From Leisingera sp. NJS204 (GTDB taxonomy: Bacteria > Pseudomonadota > Alphaproteobacteria > Rhodobacterales > Rhodobacteraceae), in NCBI RefSeq assembly GCF_004123675.1, contig NZ_CP035417.1, positions 4,083,501 through 4,147,500 on the forward strand: DNA of 64,000 nucleotides, given 5' to 3'. Both the position numbers and the translations under genes were made by a program. Below are positions 1-9,211 of this stretch, piece by piece (the first letter of the stretch is position 1; each line of letters opens with the position of its first letter). The notes under the pieces were generated by a model. That model had not been told where the DNA came from. It made no database searches and saw nothing but the letters and a program-made list of their open reading frames with translations.

Positions 1-453
1 ATCGGCATCATCAAAGGGCGACAGGAAATGCCCGCCCTCCTTGGCACACCACTCCTGCGCAGCAGCCAGGCAAATGTCGAAATAGTCGCCAACCAGATGG
101 ATTTCGATATTGTCGCCGCCGAACATCCGGGTCTTCTGGATTTTCTGCTGCGGCGTTGTGACCGGCATGAAGATTACGCCGCGCTTGCCTAGATGACGGC
201 ACATGAAAGCAACGCCCTGAGCATGGTTGCCGGCCGAGGCACAAACATACAGCTCCTGATCCGGCTGCTTGCGCATCGCGTTCAGCGCCCCGCGGATCTT
301 GTAGGAGCGGACCGGGCTCAGATCCTCGCGCTTGAGATAGATATCCGCGCCGAAACGCTCCGACAGATGCACATTGCGCTGCAACGGAGTTGCGGGAAAC
401 ACATCGCGCATCGCCTGTTCAGCGGCGCAGGCCTGGGACTTGAAATCGTTCAT
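1..453 (-). CDS. ilvA: threonine ammonia-lyase (threonine dehydratase), N-terminal part
   Basis: The start codon is at 453 and the gene runs off the left edge, so only the first 151 codons are visible. The translation is a fold-type II PLP enzyme. The SYKIRGA motif carries the Schiff-base lysine (about residue 52), preceded by a YLKREDLSPV stretch and followed by CASAGNHAQGVA, which binds the PLP phosphate. The enzyme deaminates threonine to 2-oxobutanoate, the first step of isoleucine synthesis. Whether a regulatory ACT domain follows cannot be seen. A serine/threonine racemase relative is possible, but the motif set and N-terminus fit IlvA. Confidence 0.9.
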   Translation of the reverse strand, partial: MNDFKSQACAAEQAMRDVFPATPLQRNVHLSERFGADIYLKREDLSPVRSYKIRGALNAMRKQPDQELYVCASAGNHAQGVAFMCRHLGKRGVIFMPVTTPQQKIQKTRMFGGDNIEIHLVGDYFDICLAAAQEWCAKEGGHFLSPFDDAD

Positions 454-525
454 GGAACATTCAGTGGCGCATGCCCGCCCCCAAGACAAGGGGCAGGTGC
501 AAAGCATACATAAGAATACCGGAAG

Positions 526-1314
526 TTAGATCGGGCGGCCTTCGACATAGTGTCCATAGAAAGTAGTAAGAACGCTGGCACTCACCAAAGACATGGCCAG
601 CATGGCAAACGCAGAAAAGACGAAACCAAGAGGGGCAAAAACTGCAAAAGACAAGCCGGAAACAAACTGCATCAAAAGCTGCAGCACGCCCAACAGAACA
701 AGCACGAGAAAGACCGTGCCAGAGGCACCGGAAGTCGCTTGCCATGACTCGCGCAGCAAAAGCGGTCGACCAATGGCTACTGCCGGTAATACAGGAAGCA
801 TACGATACATCGCGATCAAAACAAAAACAGAGTACCCAGCAATCACTAGAAGCATAGGAACCAATGCTCCCGATCCCATCGCCGCGATAAGTCCATTCAC
901 AAGGAGCATCAACGGGATAAAAAGCACAAACACAAGAAATCCTATGAGCAGCATGTGCCCAAAATAGGATAATATCCGATCTCCCTTGAAAGCAGGAAGC
1001 CAGCTTGTTGGATACTCTTCCAACAGAATGAGTCGGTGCCATGCTACAAAGACCCAAAACTGAACCGCTATAAATATCAGTGTGGCGGTGACAAATGACA
1101 GGCCGAGCTTGCCGGATTGCAATGCATCTGACAAAGCTTGCTCATCCCAAAACATTGCGATCGGCTGCCCGCCTGCACTGAGTACAACAAAAATAAGAGC
1201 AATTCCGATCAAGACGGGCACAAGGGCAATTCTGACCGCCCATTCGAAGTTCCTAAGAACCATGCTCACCGAGTGAGTGAAAATCGACCAGCCTTTCATG
1301 CGGGCATTCTCCAA
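526..1314 (-). CDS. multi-pass membrane protein of unknown function
   Basis: This 262-residue protein has about six hydrophobic segments (roughly residues 25-48, 72-92, 115-140, 147-170, 195-217 and 222-250) and a short charged N-terminus. I recognise no catalytic motif. Long stretches rich in Leu, Val, Phe and Ala with few charges suggest an inner-membrane protein. It lies alone between ilvA and argG on the minus strand. Codon use looks slightly less GC-rich than its neighbours. A function cannot be assigned from sequence alone. Confidence 0.75.
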   Translation of the reverse strand: MENARMKGWSIFTHSVSMVLRNFEWAVRIALVPVLIGIALIFVVLSAGGQPIAMFWDEQALSDALQSGKLGLSFVTATLIFIAVQFWVFVAWHRLILLEEYPTSWLPAFKGDRILSYFGHMLLIGFLVFVLFIPLMLLVNGLIAAMGSGALVPMLLVIAGYSVFVLIAMYRMLPVLPAVAIGRPLLLRESWQATSGASGTVFLVLVLLGVLQLLMQFVSGLSFAVFAPLGFVFSAFAMLAMSLVSASVLTTFYGHYVEGRPI

Positions 1315-1436
1315 TAGATTGTTCTGCTTCTCCGCGCACGTTATGCGTGCCTGGCAGATTAGAAAACCCCGGTTAACCTTGCCCTTCCGGGCAAAACCCG
1401 CTACGCCGCAGGCGTTCTGACCTGAGAGGGAATTCC
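1315..1436. other. intergenic region upstream of argG with two short hairpins
   Basis: The divergent gap between the membrane protein and argG contains two perfect small inverted repeats: GCACG/CGTGC at 1336-1350 and TTGCCC/GGGCAA at 1379-1394. The second ends about 40 bases before the argG start, so it would lie in the 5' leader if transcription starts upstream. It is not followed by a T-run, so it is not a clear attenuator. The argG ribosome site is GAGAGGGAATTCC just before the ATG. Confidence 0.35.
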
Positions 1437-2663
1437 ATGTCCGCGCCTAAGAAAGTTGTGCTCGCCTATTCCGGCGGCCTCGACACCTCGATAATCCTGA
1501 AATGGCTGCAGACCGAATACGGCTGCGAAGTTGTCACCTTCACCGCCGATCTCGGCCAGGGTGAGGAACTGGAGCCGGCCCGCAAAAAGGCAGAAATGCT
1601 GGGCATCAAGCCGGAAAACATCTTCATCGAAGATGTGCGTGAGGAATTTGTCCGCGACTTCGTCTTCCCGATGTTCCGCGCCAACGCAGTTTACGAGGGG
1701 CTCTATTTGCTGGGCACCTCGATTGCCCGCCCGCTGATCTCCAAACGTCTTGTGGAAATCGCCGAATCCACCGGCGCCGACGCGGTTGCACACGGCGCCA
1801 CTGGCAAGGGCAACGATCAGGTCCGCTTTGAGCTGGCAGCCTACGCATTGAACCCGGACATCAAGGTGATCGCACCCTGGCGTGAGTGGGATCTGACCTC
1901 GCGTACCCGTCTGCTGGAATTTGCCGAAGCAAACCAGATTCCGGTGGCCAAGGACAAACGCGGCGAAGCCCCCTTCTCGGTTGACGCAAACCTGCTGCAC
2001 ACCTCCTCCGAAGGCAAAGTTCTGGAAGACCCGGCAGTAATGGCGCCTGACTATGTCTACCAGCGCACCGTTCACCCCGAGGACGCGCCGAATGAACCTG
2101 AGTTCATCGAGGTCGGTTTTGAAAAGGGCGATGCCGTCAGCATTAATGGTGAGACGCTGAGCCCGGCAGACCTGTTGACCAAACTGAACGAATTGGGCGG
2201 CAAGCATGGCTGCGGCCGTCTCGATCTGGTCGAAGGCCGTTTTGTCGGTATGAAATCCCGCGGCATTTATGAAACCCCTGGCGGCACCCTGCTGCTGGAA
2301 GCCCACCGCGGCATTGAATCGATCACCATGGACCGCGGCGCAATGCATCTCAAAGATGAGCTGATGCCGAAATACGCAGAGCTGATCTACAATGGCTTCT
2401 GGTATTCGCCCGAGCGCGAAATGCTGCAGGCTGCTATCGACAAGAGCCAGGAACATGTCACCGGAACCGTGCGCCTGAAGCTTTACAAAGGCTCCGCAGT
2501 CTGCGTGGGCCGCTGGTCGGATCACTCGCTCTACTCCGAAGCGCATGTGACTTTTGAGGAAGACGCCGGCGCCTATGACCAGACGGATGCTGCAGGTTTC
2601 ATTCAGCTGAATGCCCTGCGCCTCAAGCTGCTGGCCGCACGCGAGCGCCGGATCAAAAAGTGA
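1437..2663 (+). CDS. argG: argininosuccinate synthase
   Basis: ArgG joins citrulline and aspartate using ATP to give argininosuccinate, the penultimate step of arginine synthesis. The 408-residue length is normal. The N-terminal ATP-pyrophosphatase P-loop SGGLDTS is at residues 12-18. Other family signatures are present, including [13 protein letters not shown] in the citrulline/aspartate region and [13 protein letters not shown]. The start is supported by an upstream AGAGGG. The stop overlaps the GTG start of the next gene by four bases (GTGA), so the two are probably co-translated. Confidence 0.97.
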   Translation: MSAPKKVVLAYSGGLDTSIILKWLQTEYGCEVVTFTADLGQGEELEPARKKAEMLGIKPENIFIEDVREEFVRDFVFPMFRANAVYEGLYLLGTSIARPLISKRLVEIAESTGADAVAHGATGKGNDQVRFELAAYALNPDIKVIAPWREWDLTSRTRLLEFAEANQIPVAKDKRGEAPFSVDANLLHTSSEGKVLEDPAVMAPDYVYQRTVHPEDAPNEPEFIEVGFEKGDAVSINGETLSPADLLTKLNELGGKHGCGRLDLVEGRFVGMKSRGIYETPGGTLLLEAHRGIESITMDRGAMHLKDELMPKYAELIYNGFWYSPEREMLQAAIDKSQEHVTGTVRLKLYKGSAVCVGRWSDHSLYSEAHVTFEEDAGAYDQTDAAGFIQLNALRLKLLAARERRIKK

Positions 2664-3124
2664 GTGACTACGGCGGCATAGACGGCGATTTCGAGGACGA
2701 TTTCGCGGAAGAACTGGAAATGTTCGTCGAAGCTCAGGACACCGTTTGGGCGGCTGTCCTGGCTGAACTCTCTGCAGGAAAAAAGACGAGCCACTGGATG
2801 TGGTTCGTCTTTCCCCAATTGGCCGAACTAGGCCAATCCCACATGGCGCAGCTTTACGGGATCGAGGACCAGGCCGAGGCTATCGCCTATCTGAACCACG
2901 AAAAACTGCGCAGCCGCCTGGTGGACACCAGCCGACTGGTGCTGCAGCATCAGGGTACCGATCCCGCGCAGATCCTCGGCAGTACCGACGCTAAGAAACT
3001 ACGCTCTTCAATGACGTTGTTTGCAGCTGTCCCCGGTGCGCCGGCGGAATTCCGGCAGGTGCTTGATACCTTCTATGGCGGTCAGCCCTGTCCGCTTACC
3101 AAGGCAGCCCTTGCCGAAACGTAA
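2660..3124 (+). CDS. DUF1810 family protein
   Basis: This 154-residue protein carries the hallmarks of the DUF1810 family: a FVEAQ-like start of the domain, the [13 protein letters not shown] core at about residues 46-58 and the downstream [12 protein letters not shown] helix. The biochemical role of the family is not established; some homologues were misnamed calpastatin. The GTG start lies within the argG stop codon overlap (GTGA), which favours this start. The acidic N-terminal extension before the domain (about 17 residues) is the only unusual part. Confidence 0.85.
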   Translation: MSDYGGIDGDFEDDFAEELEMFVEAQDTVWAAVLAELSAGKKTSHWMWFVFPQLAELGQSHMAQLYGIEDQAEAIAYLNHEKLRSRLVDTSRLVLQHQGTDPAQILGSTDAKKLRSSMTLFAAVPGAPAEFRQVLDTFYGGQPCPLTKAALAET

Positions 3125-3203
3125 CCCGGCGCCCTCCCCCTTGGTCACTATTGCCCGGCTACCCTTGCGTGCCTAACCCTCACCGCAAGCAAGGGAGGAA
3201 CAT

Positions 3204-3488
3204 ATGTCACTTCAGGACATCGCCGAGGACATCCGCACAGGTCTGGCTGGAAAGAGCTTTGACGGCACGCTGAAATTCGACTGCGGGAACGATGGCGTTA
3301 TCGTGCTCGCCAATGGCGCTGCCTGCACCGAAGACTGTGACACCGACTGCACGCTGCAGCTTTCCAGAGAGAACCTGAAAAAGCTGCTCACCGGCAAGCT
3401 CAACCCGATGACGGCCGTAATGATGGGCAAAATCAAGATCTCCGGCGACATGGGTGTTGCCATGAAACTGGGCAAACTGATCGGCTGA
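3204..3488 (+). CDS. SCP2 sterol-binding domain protein
   Basis: The 94-residue protein is essentially one SCP-2 (sterol carrier protein 2) fold. The terminal part 'GKLNPMTAVMMGKIKISGDMGVAMKLGKLI' pattern (residues about 65-94) is typical of bacterial single-domain members. Such proteins are thought to bind hydrophobic ligands, but the ligand in bacteria is unknown. A strong AAGGGAGG ribosome site lies just before the ATG. A GC hairpin follows the gene. Confidence 0.88.
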   Translation: MSLQDIAEDIRTGLAGKSFDGTLKFDCGNDGVIVLANGAACTEDCDTDCTLQLSRENLKKLLTGKLNPMTAVMMGKIKISGDMGVAMKLGKLIG

Positions 3489-3537
3489 GCCTCTTCTTCT
3501 GGCTGAAAACATCCTGGGGGTGAGCGCCGCAGACGCG

Positions 3538-3556
3538 AGGGGGCAACGCCCCCTTC
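3538..3556. terminator. GC hairpin between convergent genes
   Basis: AGGGGGC and GCCCCCT arms enclose a three-base AAC loop. The hairpin lies between the SCP2 gene (plus) and the sulfotransferase gene (minus) and could end both. The T-run is short (TTC), so the terminator assignment is tentative. It resembles two other GGGGC-N3-GCCCC hairpins in this window. Confidence 0.45.
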
Positions 3557-3561
3557 TCCCC

Positions 3562-4278
3562 TCAGATTTTCGCTGCCTTCATTTGCTCATATATAGGCAG
3601 CGCCGCCTGCAGCACGGGCTGCAGCTCCTCCGGCACCTCCGGCAGCGGGCCTTCCGGGCCAGCAAAGCCGGTTGAATTCCAGACCGCACCGTACCAATGC
3701 GCCGCCCACACGCCGTCGTCCTTATGCCCGCCCCTTGGCCAGGTCAGCATCTTCGGGGAAAACGGCATGCCAATCGTCTCGCACAATTGTTCCAGTTTGC
3801 CTGCCGGATCATTCCGAATGTCATGACTGTCAACAACAACCGGTGCCTGTCCCCAGCTGCGCACCAGTTCGAGCAGCTCCGCCTGCTGGCGGAATCCAAT
3901 GTCTTCCAAGGTGGGATTTTCCCGCTTCACGGCATATGAGGCGATCACACGGGCAGGATGACGGATCAAAAAGACATTTGCGACCTCTTGCATCCACTGC
4001 CGCGGAACGCCGGGGATCATGTGCTGCGTCATATGTTTTTGATAGTAGTGCGGCTTGGCGCCTGGAACCTGCCCCAGCAGCGCTTCTGCCACGGCATCCG
4101 GTTCCTGCGGCTGGCTGTCCAGAATTTCTGCCCGCATCGGGTGGCTCAGGCCGGTCATCGCCAGATAGGCGGCGTAAAACGGCTCATCCTCCACTGCGCA
4201 ATCACCTCGGTTGCCAAAGGCGTACATCAGCGCCGTCGACAGGTTCCGCGGCCCGGACCACATGGCAATCCGCATCAT
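3562..4278 (-). CDS. sulfotransferase-family protein
   Basis: The N-terminal motif 'SGPRNLSTALMYAFG' (about residues 8-22) matches the 5'-phosphosulfate-binding loop of the sulfotransferase fold as seen in a bacterial/eukaryotic family often found beside class IV aminotransferases. I chose ATG at 4278: it has GGAG five bases upstream and forms an ATGA overlap with the aminotransferase stop; the in-frame GTG at 4284 would overlap that ribosome site. Substrate and whether it really transfers sulfate are unknown. Confidence 0.75.
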   Translation of the reverse strand: MMRIAMWSGPRNLSTALMYAFGNRGDCAVEDEPFYAAYLAMTGLSHPMRAEILDSQPQEPDAVAEALLGQVPGAKPHYYQKHMTQHMIPGVPRQWMQEVANVFLIRHPARVIASYAVKRENPTLEDIGFRQQAELLELVRSWGQAPVVVDSHDIRNDPAGKLEQLCETIGMPFSPKMLTWPRGGHKDDGVWAAHWYGAVWNSTGFAGPEGPLPEVPEELQPVLQAALPIYEQMKAAKI

Positions 4279-5183
4279 GCGCACTCCTTTTCGATGAGAT
4301 CCTTATAGAGGGCACGAAGATTTTCGGTCACGGGTCCCATCTGGCCGCTGCCGATCTGCCGCCCGTCGATGCTGCCCACCGGTGTCTGCGCCCCGAAAGT
4401 GCCAGTCAGAAAGGCTTCGTCGGCACCGTATGCATCCACCAGAGAATAGTTCCGCTCGTGAACCGGAATATCGTTGGCGCGGCACAAGTCGATCACTTTC
4501 TGCCGGGTAATGCCATTCATGCAATAATCTCCGGTCGAAGTCCAAACCTCCCCCTTGCGCACGATAAAGAAGTTGCAAGCATTTGTGGTGTTCACAAAGC
4601 CATTCACGTCCAGCATCAGCGCCTCATCTGCGTCGGCCTTCTCGGCAGCGATACAGGCGATGATACAATTCAGCTTGGAGTGGGAATTCAGTTTGGGGTC
4701 CTGCGTCATCGGCAACCCGCGGATATGCGGCACTGTGGCCAGTTTTATCGGACGCGGCAAATTGGGGCGGGAATGCTCCATGATAATGGTAATCGTCGGA
4801 CCTTGCTGCGACAGCGAAGGGTGCTGGAAAGGGCGTGTTTTTACCCCGCGTGTGATCATCAACCGGGCATGGGCATCAGTGGTCATTCCATTGGTTTTCT
4901 GTGTCTCTAACACAGCGTTTTTCACGCCATCCCGGTCCAACCCAATGTCCAAATCAATCGCCTTGGCAGCCTCAAACAGCCGGTCCAGATGTTCGTCAAA
5001 GAAGGCCCAGGTTCCATTGTACAGCCGCAGCCCTTCCCACACGCCGTCGCCCAGCATGAAACCGCTGTCATAAACACTCACCTTGGCCTCAGCCTTGGGA
5101 ACAGTTTTGCCGTTCAGATAGATCAGGATTTCTTCGTTGCGCTGATCTTCTTCAGCCTGGTGAGTGCTCATCTTTTCAGTCAT
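4275..5183 (-). CDS. PLP fold-type IV aminotransferase (branched-chain / D-amino-acid aminotransferase-like)
   Basis: The 302-residue protein belongs to the class IV aminotransferases. It has 'GFMLGDGVWEGLR' early in the domain, the Schiff-base lysine in 'LNSHSKLNCI', and the family pattern 'ALMLDVNGFVNTTNACNFFIV' near the PLP phosphate site. Branched-chain, D-alanine and aminodeoxychorismate-lyase relatives share these features, so the substrate is open. The start was set at ATG 5183 because AAAGGAGG precedes it. It is translationally coupled to the downstream sulfotransferase gene, so the two products may act on related amino-acid compounds (inference). Confidence 0.85.
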   Translation of the reverse strand: MTEKMSTHQAEEDQRNEEILIYLNGKTVPKAEAKVSVYDSGFMLGDGVWEGLRLYNGTWAFFDEHLDRLFEAAKAIDLDIGLDRDGVKNAVLETQKTNGMTTDAHARLMITRGVKTRPFQHPSLSQQGPTITIIMEHSRPNLPRPIKLATVPHIRGLPMTQDPKLNSHSKLNCIIACIAAEKADADEALMLDVNGFVNTTNACNFFIVRKGEVWTSTGDYCMNGITRQKVIDLCRANDIPVHERNYSLVDAYGADEAFLTGTFGAQTPVGSIDGRQIGSGQMGPVTENLRALYKDLIEKECA

Positions 5184-5332
5184 GGGATCCTCCTTTGCCG
5201 GCACGTTAGTAATTTTGGATCCAATTTCCAAGCAGTAACTTGCTGTCACCTGTCCGTGAAATCCGTCGCTGCCGGGTTGAGGGACTGCGCATCAGCCGGC
5301 AGGGTAGCAACAAAGCTAACTGGAGGCCCAAG

Positions 5333-5998
5333 ATGCGTTTTCTGGAAAAACTGAGACCTTTGACTTTGATGGGGCTAATTGCGATCGGCACGTTAGCTCA
5401 TGCCAATCCGGTGCAGGCGCAAGCAACTGAAGATCTGACCGTGGCAGGGGGATGCTTCTGGTGTGTGGAAAGCGATTTTGAAAGCGTGCCCGGGGTGATC
5501 GAGGCCGTGTCGGGCTATACCGGCGGCAAGACCAAAAGCCCGACTTACAAAGACGTCAGCCGCGGCGGCAGCGGCCATTACGAAGCGGTAAGAATTACTT
5601 TTGATCCGGCAAAAGTCTCGCGCGGGCACTTGCTGGAATTGTTTATCCGCTCGGTTGATCCAACAGACGCAGGCGGCCAGTTCTGCGACCGCGGAGAGAG
5701 CTACCGCACGGCGGTATTTGTCTCTAACAAAGTGGAAAAGGCCCTGGCCAGGCGGGTTATATCCGAAGCTCAGGATGCCTTGGGAATAACAATCGTGACG
5801 CCTGTCCTTTCAGCAAAGACCTTCTATGAAGCCGAAGACTATCATCAGGACTACTACAAGGGGGACAACTTGGTGTTCACCCGCTTTGGCCCCAAACGGC
5901 AAGCAGAGGCCTATAAGCGATACCGTCAGGCCTGCGGGCGCGATGAGCGGGTGGCGCAGCTGTGGGGCGATGCCGCGCCTTTTGCAAACGGGCATTGA
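5333..5998 (+). CDS. msrA: peptide-methionine (S)-S-oxide reductase MsrA, exported form
   Basis: MsrA reduces methionine-S-sulfoxide in proteins. The catalytic motif GGCFWC and the family patterns 'SGYTGG', 'GQFCDRGESYRTAVF' and 'EDYHQDYY' are all present. Unlike cytosolic MsrA, this one starts with a basic n-region, a hydrophobic segment (about residues 10-24) and an AxA-type cleavage site before the catalytic domain, so it should act in the periplasm. A C-terminal cysteine (RQACGRD) can serve as resolving thiol. The start at 5333 has GGAGG six bases upstream. No msrB gene is adjacent. Confidence 0.92.
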   Translation: MRFLEKLRPLTLMGLIAIGTLAHANPVQAQATEDLTVAGGCFWCVESDFESVPGVIEAVSGYTGGKTKSPTYKDVSRGGSGHYEAVRITFDPAKVSRGHLLELFIRSVDPTDAGGQFCDRGESYRTAVFVSNKVEKALARRVISEAQDALGITIVTPVLSAKTFYEAEDYHQDYYKGDNLVFTRFGPKRQAEAYKRYRQACGRDERVAQLWGDAAPFANGH

Positions 5999-6000
5999 AA

Positions 6001-6063
6001 CGGGGCGCTGCCCCCTTGGCCTGACGGCCAATTCCCCCGGAGTATTTATGAACCAGAAAGAAG
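6001..6063 (+). repeat. extragenic repeat-like element downstream of msrA
   Basis: Two perfect back-to-back hairpins, GGGGC-GCT-GCCCC (6002-6014) and TTGGCC-TGAC-GGCCAA (6016-6031), are followed by CCCCCGGAGTATTTATG. From memory, a GGAGTATTT-containing block after GC hairpins recurs between genes in Rhodobacterales genomes. A related GAGTATTTTCGG block occurs in the opposite direction at 13112-13140. The first hairpin may also work as a transcription terminator. Confidence 0.5.
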
Positions 6064-6077
6064 CAGGCTGCCGCAGA

Positions 6078-6950
6078 CTAAAAACAGGCCGCCTGCACTT
6101 CTTTCAACTCAGGAATCACATCTGCCGTGCCATGCCGCGTGACCATCAGTGCCGCAGCCTGTGCGGCCTGCGACATTGCCTCTGACAACGGCAAACCCTG
6201 ATCCAGACCTGAGAGGACATATCCGGTGAAAGTGTCCCCTGCCCCCGTGGTATCCACAGGCGTTACCGGAAGAGCGGGAACATCCAGAATCGCACCGGTT
6301 TCGCCGTTGATATGCCGGGCTCCTTTAGCACCAAGAGTGATAATCACGTCTTTGATGCCAAGCTCATCCGGCAACTTGCCAGAGGCCTCTTTCAGCTGTC
6401 CGGCTTCCACCTCGTTCAGGATCAAGAAGTCGAGAAACGGAAGAACCGCTTGAACGGCGTCCGCGTCAAAAGGGGCGGCGGCGTAGCAGACCCGCATCCC
6501 GTGATCCCGGCCCGCACGGGCAGCTTCGGCCTGCATATTGGTTTCATTCTGCATCACCAGAATGTCGCCTGCATTTGCCCGCGAAAGCGCTTGTTCCAAT
6601 TGGTCTTGGGTCAGCGCACGGTTGGCGCCTGGAAACAGGATAATCTGGTTTTCCCCCTCCGGCTCCACCGCAATGATGGCGTGGCCGGTTGGGATGTCCA
6701 CCTGGGCAATATTGCGAATTCCGGCGCCATAACCCTTCAACCGCTCAATTGCCCAAGCCCCGTCAGGTCCAACAGCGCCAATGTGGTTAACCTCGCTGCC
6801 AGCGCGGACGACGGCAACGGACATGTTAGCGCCTTTCCCGCCTAAAAAGCGGTCAAGGCGCCTAGCGGCAAGGGTTTCCCCCGCCGCCGGCAGATGCGGC
6901 AAGGCATAGACCATGTCCGCATTGATTGATCCCAGGTTCCAGATCGCCAT
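6078..6950 (-). CDS. PfkB-family sugar kinase, ribokinase-like
   Basis: The 290-residue protein has the two PfkB signatures: an N-terminal 'GGKGANMSVAVVRAGSEV' segment and the C-terminal 'DTTGAGDTFTGYVL' segment that holds the catalytic aspartate and anion hole. The overall pattern is closest to ribokinase, which phosphorylates ribose to ribose-5-phosphate, but the sugar cannot be proven. Its ATG lies five bases after the maeB stop codon, so it is the second gene of a maeB-kinase transcription unit. Confidence 0.88.
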   Translation of the reverse strand: MAIWNLGSINADMVYALPHLPAAGETLAARRLDRFLGGKGANMSVAVVRAGSEVNHIGAVGPDGAWAIERLKGYGAGIRNIAQVDIPTGHAIIAVEPEGENQIILFPGANRALTQDQLEQALSRANAGDILVMQNETNMQAEAARAGRDHGMRVCYAAAPFDADAVQAVLPFLDFLILNEVEAGQLKEASGKLPDELGIKDVIITLGAKGARHINGETGAILDVPALPVTPVDTTGAGDTFTGYVLSGLDQGLPLSEAMSQAAQAAALMVTRHGTADVIPELKEVQAACF

Positions 6951-6955
6951 TCAGA

Positions 6956-9211
6956 TCACCCGATGTTGCAGGCTGCCAGTACCGCCATGTTCAGAATGTC
7001 ATTGGTGGTGGAGGTGGTCGAGCAGATCTGGATCGGCTTGTCGATGCCAGAGAGGATCGGGCCGATCACCGTGGCGCCGCCCATCTCCTGCATCAGCTTG
7101 ACCGAAATCGAGGCTGAGTGGCGGGCCGGCACGATCAGGATGTTGGCCGGGCCGGTCAGACGCTGGAACGGGTAGTACCGCTGCGCCCGCTCGTTCAGTG
7201 CCACATCAACGGTCATCTCGCCTTCGTATTCGAAATCAACACCGCGTTTGTCCAATACAGCGGGTGCGACATGCATCTTTTCCGCACGTTCTGACACTGG
7301 GTAACCGAAAGTGGAGAAGCTGACAAAGGCCACCCGCGGTTCAAGTCCCATATGGCGGGCAACACCCACGGCACGTTCAGCGATGTTTGCCAGGTGGTTC
7401 TCATCCGGCCATTCATGCACCAGCGTGTCTCCGATCAGCACGATCCGGCCTTTGTGCAACAGTGCGGTCACACCAGCGGCTCCATGATCAGCATCGGCAT
7501 CAAACACGTGGTTGATCCGCTCAAGCACATGGGCCGACTTACGGGTTGCGCCGGTGACCAGACCGTCACCATGCCCATGCGCCAGCATCAGGCTGGCAAA
7601 CACGTGCCGGTCACGTCCCACCAGCCGGTGAATATCCTTGTGATCAAAACCTTTACGCTGCAAACGGCTGTACAAAAAGTCCTTGTACAAATCGAAATTC
7701 GGCGTGTTGGCAGCGTTGACAATTTCCAGCTCGCGCACGGCATCGCCAAGGCCGGCTTTTTCCAGTTTGGTGCGCACATCCTCCTGCCGGCCCACAACCA
7801 GCGATTTGCCAAAGCCCGAACGCTGGTACATCACCGCAGCGCGCAGCGCACGCGGGTCATCTCCTTCGGCAAAGATCATCCGGGATTGGGCGGACCGGGC
7901 ACGGGCATTCAATCCGCGCAGGATAGAGGCGGTCGGGTCCATGCGGGATTTCAATCCCACCTCATAGGCGTCCATGTCCACGATCGGACGGCGGGCGGCA
8001 CCGGTGTCCATGCCAGCCCTGGCCACCGCCAGCGGGATCCGATGGATAAGCCGGGGATCAAAGGGCGTCGGAATGATATAGTCGCGGCCAAATGACAGCG
8101 ACTTGCCATAGGCCAGCGCCACTTCATCCGGTACATCCTCACGCGCGAGTGCTGCAAGCGCGTGGGCACAGGCGATCTTCATCTCGTCGTTGATGGCGCG
8201 GGCGTGGATATCCAGCGCGCCGCGGAACAGGTAGGGGAAGCCCAGCACGTTGTTGACCTGGTTCGGGTAATCGGACCGGCCGGTGGCGACGATGGCATCG
8301 ACGCGCACCTCATGCGCCTCTTCCGGAGTGATTTCCGGATCCGGGTTGGCCATCGCAAAAATCACCGGATTGTCGGCCATCGCGGCGACCATTTCCTGGG
8401 TTACCGCGCCCTTGACCGACACGCCCAGGAAAACGTCGGCACCGCGCATGGCTTCTTCGAGCGTGCGCAGATCCGTGCTGATCGCATGGGCAGATTTCCA
8501 CTGGTTCATGCCCTCGGTACGGCCCTGATAGATCACGCCTTTGGTGTCGCAGACGATGCAGTTCTCGTGCCGCGCGCCCATGGCTTTCAGCAGCTCGATA
8601 CAGGCAATGCCGGCTGCCCCTGCGCCATTCAGGACGATCTTCACATCCTCAATCTTCTTGCCCGACAGATGCAACGCGTTGATCAGGCCGGCCGCGCAGA
8701 TCACCGCAGTGCCGTGCTGATCGTCGTGGAACACGGGAATGTCCATCTCTTCCTTGAGCTTCTGCTCAATGATGAAACACTCCGGCGCCTTGATGTCTTC
8801 CAGGTTGATGCCGCCAAAGGTCGGCCCCATCAGCTTAACCGCTTCGATGAACTTGTCCGGATCCTCGGTGTCCAGTTCGATGTCGATCGAGTTCACGTCA
8901 GCGAAGCGTTTGAACAGGACAGATTTGCCCTCCATCACCGGCTTAGAGCCCAAAGCCCCCAGATTGCCCAGACCCAGCACCGCCGTGCCGTTGGAAATCA
9001 CCGCAACCAAGTTGCCCTTGTTGGTGTAATCATAAGCAGTTTCAGGGTTTTCCGCGATTGCCTCGCAAGGCACCGCAACACCTGGAGAGTACGCCAAAGA
9101 CAAATCCCGCTGCGTTGTCATCGGGACAGTGGCATTGATCTCCCATTTGCCTGGAGACGGCTCCAGGTGAAACGCTAGGGCTTCTTCGTCGGTGATCTTT
9201 GTCTTGGGCAT
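6956..9211 (-). CDS. maeB: NADP-dependent malic enzyme (malate dehydrogenase, decarboxylating)
   Basis: This 751-residue protein has the two-part form typical of proteobacterial MaeB: an N-terminal malic-enzyme domain ('SLAYSPGVAVPC', 'FHDDQHGTA', 'GAGAAG' nucleotide fold) and a C-terminal phosphate acetyl/butyryltransferase-like domain (from about residue 430). It converts malate to pyruvate and CO2 while making NADPH. The C-terminal domain is thought to be regulatory rather than catalytic. I set the start at ATG 9211 ('MPKTKITDEEAL'), where family members begin; the open frame extends further upstream without support. It is divergent from the flagellin gene. Confidence 0.95.
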   Translation of the reverse strand: MPKTKITDEEALAFHLEPSPGKWEINATVPMTTQRDLSLAYSPGVAVPCEAIAENPETAYDYTNKGNLVAVISNGTAVLGLGNLGALGSKPVMEGKSVLFKRFADVNSIDIELDTEDPDKFIEAVKLMGPTFGGINLEDIKAPECFIIEQKLKEEMDIPVFHDDQHGTAVICAAGLINALHLSGKKIEDVKIVLNGAGAAGIACIELLKAMGARHENCIVCDTKGVIYQGRTEGMNQWKSAHAISTDLRTLEEAMRGADVFLGVSVKGAVTQEMVAAMADNPVIFAMANPDPEITPEEAHEVRVDAIVATGRSDYPNQVNNVLGFPYLFRGALDIHARAINDEMKIACAHALAALAREDVPDEVALAYGKSLSFGRDYIIPTPFDPRLIHRIPLAVARAGMDTGAARRPIVDMDAYEVGLKSRMDPTASILRGLNARARSAQSRMIFAEGDDPRALRAAVMYQRSGFGKSLVVGRQEDVRTKLEKAGLGDAVRELEIVNAANTPNFDLYKDFLYSRLQRKGFDHKDIHRLVGRDRHVFASLMLAHGHGDGLVTGATRKSAHVLERINHVFDADADHGAAGVTALLHKGRIVLIGDTLVHEWPDENHLANIAERAVGVARHMGLEPRVAFVSFSTFGYPVSERAEKMHVAPAVLDKRGVDFEYEGEMTVDVALNERAQRYYPFQRLTGPANILIVPARHSASISVKLMQEMGGATVIGPILSGIDKPIQICSTTSTTNDILNMAVLAACNIG

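Noticed and set aside
1401..2546. Long minus-strand open frame of 381 codons
   Set aside because: It lies wholly antisense to argG; long antisense frames are common in GC-rich genes.
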